A DNA stretch of 64,000 nucleotides, from positions 124,001 to 188,000 of the forward strand of contig NZ_CP011856.1 in assembly GCF_001029265.1 (NCBI RefSeq), written 5' to 3'. A program made the position numbers and the translations under genes. The stretch's first letter is position 1; the number at the start of each line of letters is the position of its first letter. The notes under the pieces were generated by a model. It was not told where the DNA came from. It saw nothing but the letters and a program-made list of their open reading frames with translations, and did no database searches. This DNA comes from Spiroplasma eriocheiris (GTDB lineage Bacteria; Bacillota_I; Bacilli_A; Mycoplasmatales; Mycoplasmataceae). Shown here in pieces: positions 1 to 10,691 of this stretch.

Positions 1-1280
<1,280 letters not shown>

Positions 1281-1285
1281 TTGTT

Positions 1286-1561
1286 ATGATTAATAAAACA
1301 AACTTAAAAATTATTACTCCCAAGGGAGTCATGGTTGAACAACCCGTTGACATAGTAACCGTGAAAACAATTACTGGTTATATGGGAGTTCTCCATGGTC
1401 ATATTCCCTTAGTATCAACAATTGTTCCTTCGGAAATGTATTATCGTGTTTATAATAAACAATATAAACTAAGTATTAACGGTGGAATTTTACAAGTTGA
1501 TCAGGAATTTGTTAAAATCTTAGCTGATGAAGTTAACTTTCTTGATAAACAAGGTTCATAA
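1286..1561 (+). CDS. atpC: F1F0 ATP synthase subunit epsilon, short form
   Basis: The protein has 91 residues and corresponds to the N-terminal beta-sandwich of the epsilon subunit (ITPKGVMVEQPVDIVTVKTI, then GYMGVLHGHIPLVSTI). The C-terminal two-helix inhibitory domain found in the usual 130-140 residue protein is missing. The sandwich couples the central stalk to the c-ring. The missing helices are what would self-inhibit hydrolysis, so this enzyme is probably not epsilon-inhibited (inference). The gene follows atpD by 5 nt and is followed directly by a terminator, so it is the last gene of the operon. Confidence 0.95.
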   Translation: MINKTNLKIITPKGVMVEQPVDIVTVKTITGYMGVLHGHIPLVSTIVPSEMYYRVYNKQYKLSINGGILQVDQEFVKILADEVNFLDKQGS

Positions 1562-1594
1562 AAAAGATCTTATGAAAAATAAGATTTTTTTATT
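1562..1594 (+). terminator. Terminator of the atp operon
   Basis: An ATCTTAT / ATAAGAT stem with a small A-rich loop is followed by a run of seven T, directly after the atpC stop codon. Confidence 0.8.
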
Positions 1595-1633
1595 TAACCG
1601 ATATTTTTCAAGCCTTTTTAAAGTAATTAAAAG

Positions 1634-1661
1634 TTGTCTTTTATTTTAATTGAGTTATAAT
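1634..1661 (+). promoter_or_regulatory. Promoter of the first lipoprotein gene
   Basis: A -35 like TTGTCT (1634-1639) and a perfect -10 TATAAT (1656-1661) are separated by 16 nt. The start codon follows at 1739, behind a strong AAGGAGGT ribosome site at about 1722-1729. Confidence 0.7.
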
Positions 1662-1738
1662 TAAGAAACTAAACTATAAAAAAACAACAAAAGAATAGAG
1701 AAAAAGTACTGACTATTAATTAAGGAGGTCATATTATT

Positions 1739-3238
1739 ATGAAAAAATTTTTATCAATTTTAGGAGCAGTAGGATTAACAGTATCAGGAGCATCAAGCGT
1801 GATTGCTTGTAATACGCATAAAAGTAATACCCCTAATCCCGAACCTTCAAAAGACAAACGTATTATTACAAAACTAAGTTCATGAACAAATTTAAGACCA
1901 TTATTATTTGATTCAAAAGATTATCAAAGTTTAACCGCTGATAATTTAGTGAACACCATTGCTAACCAATTGCCATTAGATGAAACTAACAAAGTAGTTG
2001 TGAAAGATGGTACTTTTACTAATATTAACATTACCGATGGAAAAGTAACCAATGGTACTGTCACAGTATCAGTTTTACGAAATGATAAACCAATTGTAGA
2101 TTCTACTTCTGGAAAAAGTGAATTTAAAGTTTATTTCCAAACTAACCAAGTTAAAAATGCAAGAGAATTAGCAACTGAAATTAACCAAAAAGCACCCAAT
2201 TCATTGACAAAATTATCCGAAGTTAAAATTAATTTTAACGGAACCCAATTACCATTAGGAATGATTCTTAACTTAATTCCGAGTTTTGTTAAGTTATCGG
2301 ATTTGCCAACTAAAATTCCAACTTCGTTTGATGCTACCGATCCTGACCAAAAGAAATGAAATGATTTTGTTGATAAAATTAAAGCATTAGCTGGAGAAAT
2401 TTGAGAAAAACCTTTTAATGAGAGTTTTGAATTAACAGATGGAATTAACCTTACGGTTGCTGGTAAACTTGGCGAAATTGTAAATGCTATTGCTCCTGAT
2501 TTAATTCATTTCCACAACTTTTTAGTTGAACAAGATGCAAAAAAACATGATAATTTGGCATTATTATTAGTTCAATACTTATTTGAAACCCCAGGAGACA
2601 TTAATGGTGATGGTTTTTCGGGCATAAATAAAGATAAAATAGATATTAAATCTAATTTAGATAATTTACTATGTGATCTTTTACAACCTTGACAAAATGC
2701 TAATAATGAAAAATATAGTGTCGCAAGTCCCTTACAATTAAAAATTCTAGGTTTCCTAAGCATTAAATGAGATACGGGAGTAGTTAAATTAAAAGATTTA
2801 AATGTTGATAATATTTTAAGAACGTTAATTACTGATTTAATGAATCATGATGTTACACAACCTATTAAAGTTACTATCAATGTTCCAATTAAAGGAGAGA
2901 TTACTTTTGATTTGAACCTTAATAGTATAATTGGTGATAGTATTATGTCTCCAATGTTAAAAAATAGTGGTTATGATAGTTCAATAGTTGATAGTAATAA
3001 TTTGCAAATGTTAGCTGGAACTCTTAATTTTGAAATTCAAAAAGATGGTAGTGACACATGAACTACTACATCATCAATTGATGATATTTTAAGTAGTGAT
3101 GTTAAAAATATTAGAATGAAAGTGACGGGAATGCAATTTAAAGTAATTGCCAAAGATGATGCCAATGCTAATTTTACTACCGATTCTAATCTAGATACTG
3201 AATTTGATATTGACTTATCATCAGCAAATTTGGTATAA
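1739..3238 (+). CDS. Surface lipoprotein, spiroplasma-type signal, 499 aa
   Basis: The protein starts MKKFLSILGAVGLTVSGASS and has a lipobox ending in Cys24 (VIAC), so it should be exported, lipidated and anchored on the outer face of the membrane. The reading frame crosses several TGA codons read as Trp. The mature part holds no domain I recognise. It has an N-terminal region with LADNLVNTIANQLPLDET-like sequence, a middle block IVNAIAPDLIHFHNFL followed by a Leu-rich stretch, and a C-terminal block with NHDVTQPIKVTI. It is clearly paralogous along its whole length to the next gene, so the pair arose by tandem duplication. Its own promoter and flanking terminators make it monocistronic. Function unknown. 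Confidence 0.9.
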
Positions 3239-3245
3239 AACCATA

Positions 3246-3278
3246 AAATTCTTAATTTACCATTAAGAATTTTTTTAT
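3246..3278 (+). terminator. Terminator after first lipoprotein
   Basis: AAATTCTTAAT / ATTAAGAATTT stem with a 5-nt loop, followed by a T run. Confidence 0.85.
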
Positions 3279-3431
3279 ATTTATTAAATTTAAGATATAA
3301 TAAGGAAGTAAGACTTAGAAAAAATATGGAATTAATTTTAAACAACATAGTAAACCTATGACTTTCTGTTAGCAACTATAATTATTAAAACTATAAAAAT
3401 GAAAAAACATAAAAGAAAGAAGGCCATGTGC

Positions 3432-4946
3432 ATGAAAAAACTTTTATCAATTTTAGGAGCCCTTGGTTTAACAACAACCGGTGTTTCTTCAGTTGTAGGA
3501 TGCCATCCGCACAAGGTTGCACCGCAACCAGATCCCGCTCCGGCAACAAAGGATGACAAAATTATTAATAAAATAGAATCTTGGTCACAAGCTAGCCCAT
3601 TATTAGTAAATTCAAAAAACTTTCGTAATTTAACAGCCCAGGATGTTGAAAAAACAATTAGTAATCAATTACCAATTGATCAAACTTACCAAATAAAAAT
3701 TAAAGATGGTAGTTTTCATGATGTTAAAGTTGATAATAACCAATTAACAGATGGAACAGTTACTATTTCAATTTTACATAATAATAAAATTCTAGTTGAT
3801 AAACAAAAACAACTATCAGAATTTAATATTAAATTTGCAACCCAGGAAATTAGTGATACCGAAAAATTAGTAAATGATTTAAACCAAAAAACTCCTGGTT
3901 CAGTTGAGAATATTTCTGATTTTCAAATTAATTTTGGGGGAACAAGTTTACCATTAAAATTAATTATGAATTTATTGCCTAGTTTAGTTAAATTTAATAA
4001 TTTACCAACAAAAATTCCAACAACCTTTAATCAGAATGACCCTGTTTAAAAACAATGAACAGCATTTGTCCAACAATTTGCTAATTTACCAATGGTTGGT
4101 AATATTTTAAAAATTAACTTTAACCAAACATTTGATAGTTCAGGGGTCAAAATTAACATTAGTGGAAATGTTGGTAATATCATTAATGCGATCGCTCCTG
4201 ATTTAATTCATTTCCATAATTTTTTAATTCAACAAAAAGCTGATAAACATAGCAATTTATTATTGTTATTAATTCAATATTTATTTGCAACTCCCCAAGA
4301 TACTAATAATGATGGCTTTGCAAAAGTTGACAGTGGAACTACCAAAATTACTTCAAATCTTGATCATTTAGTATGTGACTTATTACAACCATGAAAAACT
4401 GCGCAGGGAGAAAAATTCAGTGTTAATCGCCCAATTGCGATTGATGTCGTTAAATATGTTACAATGCCAGTATACTGAGACAAATGAGAATTGACTGATA
4501 TTGAATTAGCAAAAGTGGGAATTACTAATGTCTTTAAAAATACTTTAAACCAATTATTTAATCATGATGTTAATAAAGATATCACAGTTGATTTTAGCGT
4601 TTCAGTTTTAAAAGAAGATATTCATCTACAACTAAAACCACTAATTGAAAAAGCATTGCCAACATTTTTATTACAACAAGGCTATGATGAAAATGAAGTT
4701 AATAATAATAACATTAGTATTTTATCAGGGACCATCAAATTTGAATCATCAACAGATGGAGAAACTTGATTAGCAGCCAATGACTTGGATGATATTTTAA
4801 AAGTTAATGTTCAAGAACTGCGGGTAAAACTTGATAATTTACAATTTAAAGTTACTTCGCAAGTGGATCCCACAATTTCATTTCTTACAAAAAAAGATTT
4901 AGCAACCGAAATTAATCTTGATCTTACAACAGATCCCTTATTATAA
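3432..4946 (+). pseudogene. Paralogous lipoprotein gene interrupted by an in-frame TAA
   Basis: The start MKKLLSILGALGLTTTGVSS and lipobox Cys24 (VVGC) match the upstream lipoprotein. GAAGG 8 nt before ATG 3432 favours this start over the ATG at 3426. A TAA at 4047-4049 (codon 206) ends the frame. The same frame then continues without any shift for about 300 more codons to TAA 4944-4946, and that part aligns with the intact paralogue (IAPDLIHFHNFL, LVCDLLQPW, a Leu-rich stretch, C-terminal block). The stop lies at the position of a Gln/Lys-rich segment in the paralogue, so a single C-to-T or A-to-T change from CAA or AAA is the simplest cause. As read, a 205-residue lipoprotein would be made. 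Whether that fragment is functional is unknown. Confidence 0.85.
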
Positions 4947-4951
4947 AGAAG

Positions 4952-4990
4952 AAATTCTTAATTTTATAAATTAAGAATTTTTCTTTCTAA
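4952..4990 (+). terminator. Terminator after second lipoprotein
   Basis: AAATTCTTAATTT / AAATTAAGAATTT hairpin with a T-rich tail. It is close in sequence to the terminator after the first paralogue, so the duplication included the terminator. Confidence 0.8.
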
Positions 4991-5014
4991 TTTAAGAAGT
5001 TAATAGGAGGCGTA

Positions 5015-5668
5015 ATGACAAAATTTGATGAATTATTAAGTTCGATTAAAAAAGAATATCATAATTTTTTAAATCATCCTTTTATCATTGGCATTGTTAA
5101 GAATGAAGTTACTCGCCGAGGGTTTGATTATTTTATTAACCAAAATTATTATATTCTAGTGGAAGTAATTAGAATTTGGGGTAGTTTACTAGTTAAAGCT
5201 AATAATGAAAAGCAAATGGTTTTTTTAATTAGAGGGCTAAATATTATGATTAAATATATAACGCAAATTAACCAAAATTATCAATGTCAGGAATTAAAAA
5301 ATATTAAACCAAGCCAAATTACAATTGATTTTATTAATTATTTGTGAGAACTATCCTTGGAAGGAACCTACCAAGATTTAATTGTGGCCTTTGGCATTTG
5401 TAGTTTTGGTCATTATAATTTTCGACAATTGATTTTAGACACTTATCCTGATTTAAATGAACTGCACCCTTATTATTGATGATTACTATTATACATTAAT
5501 AATAATCAGGATGTAGAATTACAACAAAAATGAGTAGAATATTTAAATCAAGAATTAACAGACACCACTGCCGAAGAAATGGAAAAATTTAAAGTAATAT
5601 TTTACAAGGTCCAACAATTTGAAAATAATTTTTTAAATGATTGTTTAAAATTTAATTCTTATAAATAA
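5015..5668 (+). CDS. TenA/THI-4 family protein (thiaminase II-like)
   Basis: The 217-residue all-helical protein has the TenA pattern: FLNHPFIIGIVKNEV, then FDYFINQNYYILVEVIRIWGSLL near the N-terminus, and a central LEGTYQDLIVAFGICSFGHYNF containing Cys129 at the place of the catalytic Cys. TenA hydrolyses aminopyrimidines from degraded thiamin for salvage. TAGGAGG stands 6 nt before the ATG. TGA codons are used for Trp. No thiamin gene is adjacent, so the substrate is open: other TenA branches carry different nucleophiles. The family call is good, the exact reaction is inference. Confidence 0.75.
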
Positions 5669-5692
5669 AGGTAAGATTTCTCTTACTTTTTC
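5669..5692 (+). terminator. Terminator after TenA-like gene
   Basis: GTAAGA / TCTTAC stem with a TTTC loop, then TTTTTC. Confidence 0.75.
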
Positions 5693-5753
5693 TTTATTTT
5701 TTAGATTTATTGAGAGATAATAAACATATTGAGAATAAAGTGAGGGGTATAAA

Positions 5754-6596
5754 ATGGCAGTTAAATTGATAGTTTGTGATATTGATGGGACCTTAGTAAC
5801 TGATAAAACAAAAACAATTCCTCCGGAAAATAAAACCGCCTTATTAGCAGCCCAAGACCAAGGAATTTTGGTAACAATTGCTTCAGGAAGAGTTCCGAGT
5901 GGGTTAGCGGAATTTGCCCAGGAATTAGAAATCACAAAAAACTGTAAGTATGTTATTGGCGGTAATGGGGGCGCAGTAATGAATTTACAAACTGGAGAGT
6001 ATGTTTATGATGAAATGGTCTCTTATGAAGATACATTATGAGCAATGGCAATTGTGAAAGAAATGGGGAACGATTTTTATTTGGCGCCATTAGATGAAAA
6101 AATGGCATATGTTTCAAGTGAGCGTGTTATTGCAGAAGATATTTTTTTATTTCGCCATACTAAAAACATTCCAGTAATTTTAGATTGAAACGCGATTCCC
6201 CAAATGCGCAAAGTTGTAATTTCATGTAGTGATCAAGCAGGCCAACAATGATTGCGCCGCAAGGTTGCTAAAAACCATAACCTTCGTGTAGAAGTAACTG
6301 GATATGGTTATATTGAGATTATGCCCAAGAATGTTAATAAATGAAATGGAATTTTAAAACTAATTGTTGCTTTAAAAACTAATGAAGGTATTAAAATTAA
6401 TAAAGATGAAATTATGTGTTTTGGGGACCAAATGAATGATTATGAAATGATTAAAAATGCTAAATATGGTATTGCATTAGCAAATGCGACAAGTGAGTTA
6501 AAAGCAGTTGCGAAGGATGTTACGAAAAAAGATAATAATCATGCTGGGGTTGCCGATTATTTATATGATCATTTATTAACTAGAAAAGAGGGTTAA
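5754..6596 (+). CDS. Cof-type HAD-IIB sugar-phosphate phosphatase
   Basis: The 280-residue protein carries the HAD motifs: DIDGT near residue 9 (nucleophile Asp), TIASGR near residue 41, and the metal-binding GDQMNDYEM near residue 221. The lid between motifs II and III is of type IIB. Such enzymes dephosphorylate sugar phosphates, nucleotides or cofactors such as PLP or FMN in the cytoplasm. TGA is used as Trp several times. The next gene is a paralogue starting 3 nt after the stop, so they form a two-gene unit from a tandem duplication. Substrate cannot be read from the sequence. Confidence 0.9.
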
Positions 6597-6598
6597 AA

Positions 6599-7453
6599 AT
6601 GCTGAAAATTAATAAAGATGAAATTAAATTAATAGTTTGTGATATTGATGGAACTTTAATTACAGATAATAAAGAGTTATTACCTGAAGTTAAAGCAACA
6701 TTACTTGATCTGCAAGCAACAGGAGTGTTTGTTTCAATTGCTTCAGGACGGATGCCCCTTGGTTTTATTGAATATGCTGAGGAGTTAAAAATTAAAGATT
6801 ATGGCAACTATGTAATTGGTGCCAATGGGGCTGTGGTCATGAATTTGACAACAAGAAAAAATGAATATTCTAACCAAATGAAAGTTCCAGTGGTGCAACA
6901 GGTTACCTCAATTTTATTAAATAATAATTGTGCCTTTGCGTTGTCATATGCTCAAGATAAGGTTCTGCATGTTGCTGGTAAACACTTATTAGCTGAAAAA
7001 TTAACTCCTGGTGCCTTTTTAGATGGAATGGAAATGGTAGCAGAATTTGATTTTAACAATTTACAAGAAACTAATAAAATTGTAGTGAGAGCAAATAGTG
7101 TTGCAGAATTTGAACAAGCTTATCAAGAATTACAAACAATAACAGCAATTAATATTGAACGATTATCACCGACAACTTGTGATATTGTGAATGCTGATTG
7201 TAATAAGGGAACTGGAATTGCCCACTTAATTAAATTATTAAATGTTCACCATCATTTAGCAATCAAACCACAAAATGTGTTATATTTTGGTGATAATAAT
7301 AATGATATTGCTGCGTTAAAATATGTTAAATATGGCATTGCAATGAGTCATGCTCCAAGTAGTGTCCTAGCAGTTGCTTATGACACCACAATTAGTAACA
7401 ATCAAGCCGGAGTTAGCTGGTATTTAAATAAGTTGACACAACAAAATTATTAA
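6599..7453 (+). CDS. Cof-type HAD-IIB phosphatase, paralogue of upstream gene
   Basis: The 284-residue protein has DIDGT (motif I), SIASGR (motif II) and GDNNNDIAAL (motif IV). It shares stretches such as LIVCDIDGTL and YVIGxNGxVVMNL with the gene just upstream. A GAGGG ribosome site overlaps the end of the upstream gene, indicating co-transcription and translational coupling. Unlike its neighbour it contains no TGA codon. Cytoplasmic phosphatase, substrate unknown. Confidence 0.9.
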   Translation: MLKINKDEIKLIVCDIDGTLITDNKELLPEVKATLLDLQATGVFVSIASGRMPLGFIEYAEELKIKDYGNYVIGANGAVVMNLTTRKNEYSNQMKVPVVQQVTSILLNNNCAFALSYAQDKVLHVAGKHLLAEKLTPGAFLDGMEMVAEFDFNNLQETNKIVVRANSVAEFEQAYQELQTITAINIERLSPTTCDIVNADCNKGTGIAHLIKLLNVHHHLAIKPQNVLYFGDNNNDIAALKYVKYGIAMSHAPSSVLAVAYDTTISNNQAGVSWYLNKLTQQNY

Positions 7454-7525
7454 TTTATAGTATAAGATTTTTAAAAAATATAGTATTATTAATATGATAC
7501 AAAAGTAATAAAGGAGTCGATTTAA

Positions 7526-7822
7526 ATGAGTGTACCTACCATGGTGCTGTTAGCCCTTGATCGCGAGACAAGCAATACAATTATATATGCCTTTGAAATA
7601 GTTGCTTTAATTTTATCAATTATTATGATTATTATTGGCCTATTGCAAAACAAAAAAGCCCAGACTGGTTTAAGTGCTTTAAATGGGGGAAACGATGAAC
7701 TTTTTGCTAATAGTAAAGAGCGTGGTTTAGATCGCACCTTGTCAATTGCTATGTTGAGTTTTGGAAGTGGACTTCTAATTATTACTTTAATCATTTGTTT
7801 ATTAACTAATGTTTTACTATAA
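7526..7822 (+). CDS. secG: Preprotein translocase subunit SecG
   Basis: This 98-residue protein has two membrane segments (about residues 18-40 and 75-97) around the conserved cytoplasmic loop ALNGGNDELFANSKERGLDR. SecG assists SecYE/SecA in protein export. The order secG-rnr-smpB seen here is the common Firmicute/Mollicute arrangement and supports the call despite the small size. AAAGGAGT precedes the start by 9 nt. Confidence 0.92.
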   Translation: MSVPTMVLLALDRETSNTIIYAFEIVALILSIIMIIIGLLQNKKAQTGLSALNGGNDELFANSKERGLDRTLSIAMLSFGSGLLIITLIICLLTNVLL

Positions 7823-7886
7823 AAGATAGCATAATTATGGGGAGGTTTATTAATATCTCTTTTTTATTTAGAATTTGAGGAATCGT

Positions 7887-10001
7887 ATGCAAAATAAAAT
7901 CATTGAAATTTTAAGAGCAAAAAATAAGCCATTAGATACAATCGAATTAACAACTTTGTTAAAAATTGATAATTTAGAAGATAATAAACAAATGTTAAAA
8001 ATATTAGTGGAGTTAGAAAATCAAAATATTATTGCCGTTAATAGCAATCATAAGTTTTACTATTTAAATCCTAAAATTTATTTGCAAGGCGTGATTAGTA
8101 TTAATAAAAAAGGATTTGGATTTGTTAAAATCAATAATAGTCAAGAAGAGTATTATGTTCACCAGAAGGATTTAAATAATGCCTTAGATGGTGACCAGGT
8201 TATTTTTGTCCTGAAAAGTAAGTCTCCCAATAATGGTAAAAAAGTAGAAGCCCGGATTGTAAAAATTATTAAACGAAATTTAGAATATATTATGGGTGTT
8301 GTTAAAAAAAATAAAAATAACAAAAAATATTTAGAAGTTTTAAATAACAAACTTCAACAATACAAAGCCGAAATTTTAAATTTAAAAGCTGCCCTAGAAA
8401 ATACAGTTGTTAAAGCTGCCATTATTAAAGCTAATAGTAATAGTAATACAATGCAAGTTAAAATCTTGGAAGTAATTGGAAACGTTAACCAACCAGGAGT
8501 TGATATTTTAACAGTTCTGCATGAATTTAATATTAAAGTAAAATTTGATAATGAAACTTTACAAGAAGCTAACCAAATTGCTCCTAGTGTTTCTTTGCAT
8601 GATCCCCTGCTTTTTACGACACGTAAGGATTTACGAGATGAATTATTAGTAACGATTGATGGTAATGATTCAAAAGATTTTGATGATGCTATTTGTGTTA
8701 CGGAAAATCAGGATGGAACTTACCGTTTATTAGTGGCAATTGCGGATGTGGCGCATTATGTCACCGCAAACTCTTTTTTAGATAAAGAGGCTTTTGCCCG
8801 TGAGTGTTCGGTCTATTTAATTGACCGGGTAGTTCCAATGTTACCAGAACGATTAAGTAATGGGATCTGTTCATTAAATCCCCATGAAATTCGGCTAGTA
8901 ATGTGTTGTGAAATGATTATCGATAAAAAAGGGGAAGTTATCGGTTCGAGTATTTTTGAAGGAGTAATGGAATCAAAAGCGCGGTTAACATATGAAAATG
9001 TAAATAAGTTATTTAAGGGTGAACCAACTACAATTGCCCCCGAAATTAGTAACATGTTATACCAAGCCAGAAGATTATATAAAGTTTTGTTAGCCAAAAA
9101 AAACCATGATGGGGTAGTTGATTTTGATTTAGATGAACCAAAATTTATTACTAATAAAGAGGGCAAAATTATTGATATTGTTAACCGCCCTCGTGATGAA
9201 GCAGAGAAGTTAATTGAACAATTCATGATTAGAGCCAATGAAACAGTGGCGGAAACTGTTTTTTGAATGGACTTGCCTTTTATTTACCGGGTACATGACC
9301 AACCAAAAGAAAAGAAATTGCGGGAACTATACACTCAATTATCTCTAATGGGGTTAAATATTAAAGGAAAACTAGAAAATATTCACTCCAAAGATATTCA
9401 ACAAGTTTTAGATAAATTACGAGACCAAGAAAACTTTAAGGTTATTTCAGCCTTATTTTTAAGAAGTATGGAAAAAGCAAAGTATAGTGCCGTGAATGAT
9501 GGCCATTTTGGATTAGCCTCAAAATGCTATACTCATTTTACATCACCAATCCGCCGCTACCCTGATTTAATTGTGCACCGTCTATTAAAAGAATATTTAA
9601 TTAATAATAAAATTAATGCAAAAGTTATTGAAGAAAATCGAGAATTTACATTATTAGCGAGCGAGCAATCTTCTAATTGCGAAGTTAAAGCAATGGAGTG
9701 TGAACGTGAAGTGGACCAAATGAAAGAAGCGGAGTATATGGAGGACAAAGTGGGAATGACTTTTCCCGGGATTATTTCGGGGGTTACTGCCTTTGGAATT
9801 TTTGTCCAATTAGAAAACACCATTGAAGGTTTGGTTCATATTAGTGATTTACGCGACGATTTTTATATTTTTGATGAAAAAACATTAACGTTAATTGGTG
9901 AACGCAAAAAACAACGTTTAACATTAGGAAAAAGAGTTAAAATTAAAGTAAAGAAAGCAAGTAAACAACTTCGCCAAATTGATTTTACTTTAATAAATTA
10001 A
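7887..10001 (+). CDS. rnr: Ribonuclease R (3'-5' exoribonuclease)
   Basis: The 704-residue enzyme degrades structured RNA and takes part in trans-translation quality control with SmpB. Domains in order: an N-terminal winged helix (about 1-65), a cold-shock domain with [15 protein letters not shown] (about 70-140), the RNB catalytic core with [14 protein letters not shown] (the catalytic Asp cluster, about residue 253), [15 protein letters not shown], and a C-terminal S1 domain ([15 protein letters not shown]). One TGA at 9264-9266 is Trp. I chose ATG 7887, behind GAGGAA (7877-7882), over a TTG at 7875. Next comes smpB, 13 nt on. Confidence 0.95.
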
Positions 10002-10014
10002 AGGAGGAGTTCGG

Positions 10015-10443
10015 ATGAAAGTTATTAGTGTAAATAAAAAAGCCCAGTTTAATTATGAAATTTTAGATACCTATGAAGCTGGTCTTAGTTTAACTGGTAG
10101 TGAAATTAAATCAATTCGCAATAATGATGTTTCAATTAATGAGGCCTTTGTTGTAATTCGTAAAAACGAAGCTTTTGTTATTAATATGCACATTGCCAAC
10201 TATAAATTTACCGCATCTTATAAACCTGATCCGGACCGCACGCGTAAATTATTACTGCATAAACGAGAAATTAAAAAAATCTTGCAACGAATTAAGTTAG
10301 AAAAATTAACAGTGGTTGCTTTACGCGTTTATTTAAAAGGAAACTATGCCAAATTAGAAATTGGCTTAGGAAAAGGGAAAAAACTCCATGATAAAAGAGA
10401 AGCAATTAAGAAAAGAGATAGTGAGCGTTTAAGAAATCGTTAA
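10015..10443 (+). CDS. smpB: SsrA-binding protein SmpB
   Basis: The 142-residue OB-fold protein ([30 protein letters not shown], and the basic tail [11 protein letters not shown]) binds tmRNA and delivers it to stalled ribosomes. The start follows AAGGAGG with ideal spacing. It follows rnr, its partner in degrading non-stop mRNA. Length and motifs are normal. Confidence 0.96.
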   Translation: MKVISVNKKAQFNYEILDTYEAGLSLTGSEIKSIRNNDVSINEAFVVIRKNEAFVINMHIANYKFTASYKPDPDRTRKLLLHKREIKKILQRIKLEKLTVVALRVYLKGNYAKLEIGLGKGKKLHDKREAIKKRDSERLRNR

Positions 10444-10536
10444 TTTGCAAAATTTTTAAGATATTTTTAAAAAATTATTAAAATAATCTAGCAATTTATT
10501 ATTAATTTGATATATTTAAAGCATAAAAATAAATTA

Positions 10537-10608
10537 GCAACCTGTATATGTTAGTAATATGGTCTAACGTCTCTACACCTACCCATTGTAATTAGGTACT
10601 ATAGGTTA
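10537..10608 (+). ncRNA. Purine (guanine/hypoxanthine-type) riboswitch aptamer
   Basis: P1 pairs AACCT (10539-10543) with AGGTT (10603-10607). Inside are P2 (TGTTAG/CTAACG) with loop TAATATGGT, the J2/3 core GTCTCTAC (10569-10576), P3 ACCTA/TTAGGT and J3/1 ACTAT. A C in J3/1 at the ligand-pairing position predicts guanine or hypoxanthine rather than adenine. U in the J2/3 position argues against the deoxyguanosine variant known in Mesoplasma. It precedes a purine permease gene, which fits. Confidence 0.92.
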
Positions 10609-10667
10609 ATGTTTTTCCTTTTAAGCATTAACTTTTTAAATTTCACAGGTTAATGTTTTTTTATTTT
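10603..10667 (+). promoter_or_regulatory. Riboswitch expression platform: alternative antiterminator/terminator
   Basis: The segment GCATTAAC (10625-10632) can pair with either of two identical 9-mers AGGTTAATG, at 10603-10611 and at 10647-10655. The upstream copy overlaps the 3' arm of P1. The downstream copy is followed by a seven-T run (10656-10662). With ligand, P1 captures the upstream copy and the downstream terminator forms. Without ligand, the upstream copy acts as antiterminator. This is read from complementarity only, but is consistent with repression by purines. Confidence 0.8.
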
Positions 10668-10691
10668 TATTAGAAGGAGAAACCGAAGTTA

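Noticed and set aside
9557-9823. Minus-strand open frame within rnr, and similar antisense frames in ftsY and clpB
   Set aside because: They have no ribosome site, no recognisable protein, and mirror highly conserved sense-strand genes.
7887-10001. In-frame TGA codons here and in most other genes could be read as nonsense mutations
   Set aside because: TGA occurs in the middle of conserved domains (rnr, metK, cas9, nrdD, clpB, dnaK) at places where Trp fits, so it is Trp in code 4. Only TAA/TAG lesions and frame changes were treated as damage.
10537-10608. 2'-deoxyguanosine riboswitch (known in Mesoplasma)
   Set aside because: The J2/3 and J3/1 bases (GTCTCTAC, ACTAT) match the guanine type; the change expected for the deoxyguanosine variant is not seen.
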